A program made the position numbers and the translations under genes. Under the pieces are notes generated by a model. That model was not told where the DNA came from and searched no databases. It was given only the letters and a program-made list of their open reading frames with translations. A stretch of 15,248 nucleotides of DNA from CAYTOJ01 sp964439415. Its GTDB lineage: Bacteria; Pseudomonadota; Alphaproteobacteria; Rickettsiales; CAZAGG01. The stretch is from NCBI GenBank assembly GCA_964439415.1, contig CAYTOJ010000038.1, positions 1-15,248 on the forward strand, given 5' to 3'. Numbering within the stretch: position 1 is the first letter of the stretch; every line of letters starts with the position of its first letter. Positions 13,480 through 15,248 of the stretch are shown here, piece by piece.

Positions 13480-15183
13480 ATGGGAGGTATTACTAACTCA
13501 CACGCCAGCTTAAAGCTGGATCGTGACCGTTTTGTGGCATTTGCATTCGCCCACGCGGATATACTGATAGAGCTGGACGGCGAAGGCAGAATAGTCTTCG
13601 CCGACGGCGCTACCCCTACTTATTTAGGCCGCAGCCCTGATACTATGAGGGGCAAGTTATTATCAGAATTCATCCGCCGGGAAGACCGCGACAGATTCCA
13701 GAAAATAATCAACCCGGCTGACGGCAAAATAAAATTTGAGAATGTAAAGCTCTACCTGAAGGGCAGCAATCTGGATGTCACCGCTTTTGCAGTTTCCGGT
13801 TACGCCATTCCGTATATGCGTAATCATATTTTCCTTACCTTAAGCCGCGTCAAGCACGGTGTCGCCCAGGCGGAACTGGCAACGCATGACGCTAAAACGG
13901 GGCTGCTTAATCAGGATGCCTTCGCCTGGCAGGTGATAAACATATCAGCGCAGTTTATTGAAAGCGGCAATGAGCTTTACATGACCCTGCTTGATGTAAG
14001 CGGCCTTATAAACAAGCTTGAGGGGAATGAGGATATCATAGAGGCTATTTGTGCGCGGATAAAATCCTGCTCAGTGGATGCCGACTCAGCCGGGATTATT
14101 GAAGAAGGCAGAATCGCAGTTATCCATGCTAAAAGCGTCACGCCGGAGGAGATAGCAACAGGCGTTAAGGATGCCTGTGGTCTAAAAGGGGATGAGACTA
14201 ATCTGGTAGTGGAGACTGTTAAGCTGGATATTCCATCACTAACCGAGGCTGATGCAGCGCGGGCGGTGATTTACACCTTAAATGGCTTTCGCGCCAAGGG
14301 CAAACATCCGGCGAGTCACCTTGGCCGCTCCTACCGCCTGATGCTGGGCGACACCATAAGAAAGATCAATGAGTTCAAACGGGTATGCCTGGAGAAGGAC
14401 TTTGACGTAGCCTACCAGCCGATAGTTGATCTTAAAACCAAAGCTGTGCACCACTATGAAGGGCTGGTGCGGCTGAGGCAGAACCTGTTTTTAAATCCGT
14501 ATGATTTTATAACTTTCGGTGAGCAGGCAGGTTTTGTGCCGGAATTTGACCTTGCCATGTGCCGTAAATCATTCGAGACCATGCAGGATCTGGATAAAGA
14601 ACGCGGCGCGCCGATGCTCTCCATCAACTTATCCGGTATATCCATCGCCAGTGATATATTCCGTGAGGCGCTGATAGAGCTTATAAAAAAACATATAATC
14701 TTAAACGGTAAGATTCTGTTTGAAATTACCGAATCAGCCAGAATTGAAAATCTGGAAAGCTCAAACCACTTTATTCAGGAACTGCGTAAGCTTGGTAATA
14801 AATGCTGTATAGATGATTTTGGCGCAGGCGAATCCAGTTTTGATTATATCAGAATCATTGACGTGGACTTCGTTAAAATTGATGGAAGCTATGTCAATGA
14901 CTGTGGCAGTAACGAACGCTCCAGGCATTTGCTGAAAGCCATGGTCGGCGTATGCCGGGACATGGGCATAGACCCGATAGCAGAGATGGTGGAGGATAAA
15001 AAATCGTCCGACATGTTATTATCCTTAGGCATCACCTACGGCCAGGGGTATTATTTCGGCAAGCCAACCACCGATACCCGCACACTGAAGCCTGCAATGC
15101 TGGATGATTCCCTCCCTCGCAAAGCAGCCATATCTACCCGAAAGTTCTCCACATCAGGTTCGCCCTGGTGGGCTAAAAAATAG
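13480..15183 (+). CDS. PAS, degenerate GGDEF and EAL domain protein (c-di-GMP phosphodiesterase)
   Basis: The 567-residue protein is predicted to hydrolyse cyclic di-GMP to pGpG. Residues about 15-123 look like a PAS sensor (ADILIELDGEGRIVFADG...). Residues about 135-290 open like a GGDEF domain (THDAKTGLLNQDAF) but have no GGDEF motif, so no cyclase activity is expected. The EAL domain (about 295-535) keeps the catalytic set: EGL (E327) in YEGLVRL, N383 in SINLSG, E415 in FEITES, D445/D446 in DDFGAG, K467 in FVKIDG, E502 in AEMVE and Q522 in GQGYYFGKP. There is no membrane segment, so it is cytosolic. The ATG at 13480 follows GAGGGG. Copy C of the hairpin element lies about 95 nt upstream, which suggests leader control. 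The last 65 bases of the window, after its stop, show nothing I recognise. Confidence 0.9.
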   Translation: MGGITNSHASLKLDRDRFVAFAFAHADILIELDGEGRIVFADGATPTYLGRSPDTMRGKLLSEFIRREDRDRFQKIINPADGKIKFENVKLYLKGSNLDVTAFAVSGYAIPYMRNHIFLTLSRVKHGVAQAELATHDAKTGLLNQDAFAWQVINISAQFIESGNELYMTLLDVSGLINKLEGNEDIIEAICARIKSCSVDADSAGIIEEGRIAVIHAKSVTPEEIATGVKDACGLKGDETNLVVETVKLDIPSLTEADAARAVIYTLNGFRAKGKHPASHLGRSYRLMLGDTIRKINEFKRVCLEKDFDVAYQPIVDLKTKAVHHYEGLVRLRQNLFLNPYDFITFGEQAGFVPEFDLAMCRKSFETMQDLDKERGAPMLSINLSGISIASDIFREALIELIKKHIILNGKILFEITESARIENLESSNHFIQELRKLGNKCCIDDFGAGESSFDYIRIIDVDFVKIDGSYVNDCGSNERSRHLLKAMVGVCRDMGIDPIAEMVEDKKSSDMLLSLGITYGQGYYFGKPTTDTRTLKPAMLDDSLPRKAAISTRKFSTSGSPWWAKK

Positions 15184-15248
15184 ACTTCTTTGGAAACTCT
15201 ACTGCGCTGGCAAATTTGCTTGTCGCTGGCTGCGCTAAGCTACACAAA

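Noticed and set aside
1..15248. CRISPR arrays, tRNA, rRNA, integrase or transposase genes
   Set aside because: No regularly spaced direct repeats, no cloverleaf or rRNA-like sequence and no recombinase motifs were seen on either strand by eye.

Overview
The window looks like a chromosomal segment of an alphaproteobacterium of moderate GC content. The alphaproteobacterial-type heme A synthase (COX15/CtaA) points this way, as do Hfq, RodA, class II fumarase, PanC and DapD. The genus cannot be named from the sequence. Housekeeping genes sit singly or in short convergent and divergent pairs, with no long operon. Between them lie accessory modules and an unusual number of palindromic repeats.

Layout. 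2-556: 3' part of an M48 zinc metalloprotease. 570-746: MITE-like palindromic element (copy 1) with a 10-bp flanking direct repeat. 845-2266: fumC behind a recognisable promoter. 2334-4312: a type II restriction-modification system. Its REase resembles Eco47II (GGNCC-type) and is convergent with a cytosine-5 methyltransferase that carries an N-terminal MerR/excisionase-like HTH. A 32-bp perfect-centre dyad overlaps the methyltransferase -10 box and start codon. 4446-5600: rodA. 5851-6015: a 54-codon small ORF. 5988-7043: ctaA (minus strand). 7073-8569: a divergent heme-copper-oxidase-like subunit I gene, interrupted in frame by a second copy of the palindromic element. 8649-8915: hfq. 8921-9748: panC (minus). 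9805-9963: a different ~159-bp palindromic repeat. 10064-11482: an unrecognised Asn/Thr-rich protein (minus). 11678-12233: a Phd/YefM-RelE/ParE type toxin-antitoxin pair (minus). 12406-13218: dapD (minus). 13480-15183: a PAS, degenerate GGDEF, EAL protein predicted to hydrolyse c-di-GMP.

Three repeat signals matter most. (1) The GC-rich palindromic element occurs once between genes and once inside a membrane-protein gene, where it reads through in frame and adds about 50 residues between membrane segments. This is the behaviour known for Rickettsia palindromic elements, but the sequence here is different as far as I can tell. It also brings four 8-nt G or C tracts into the reading frame, a possible phase-variation switch. 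(2) A hairpin element with the conserved 3' loop sequence TCTTCAGACGATA occurs three times, each in the same orientation upstream of a plus-strand gene (rodA, the 54-codon ORF, the EAL gene). Its stem shows a compensatory C:G to G:C change, as expected of a structured RNA leader. Two copies are extended into a ~167-bp composite. (3) The dyad in front of the methyltransferase is a strong candidate autoregulatory operator for the fused HTH domain.

All family assignments rest on motif recognition by eye. No database search was run.
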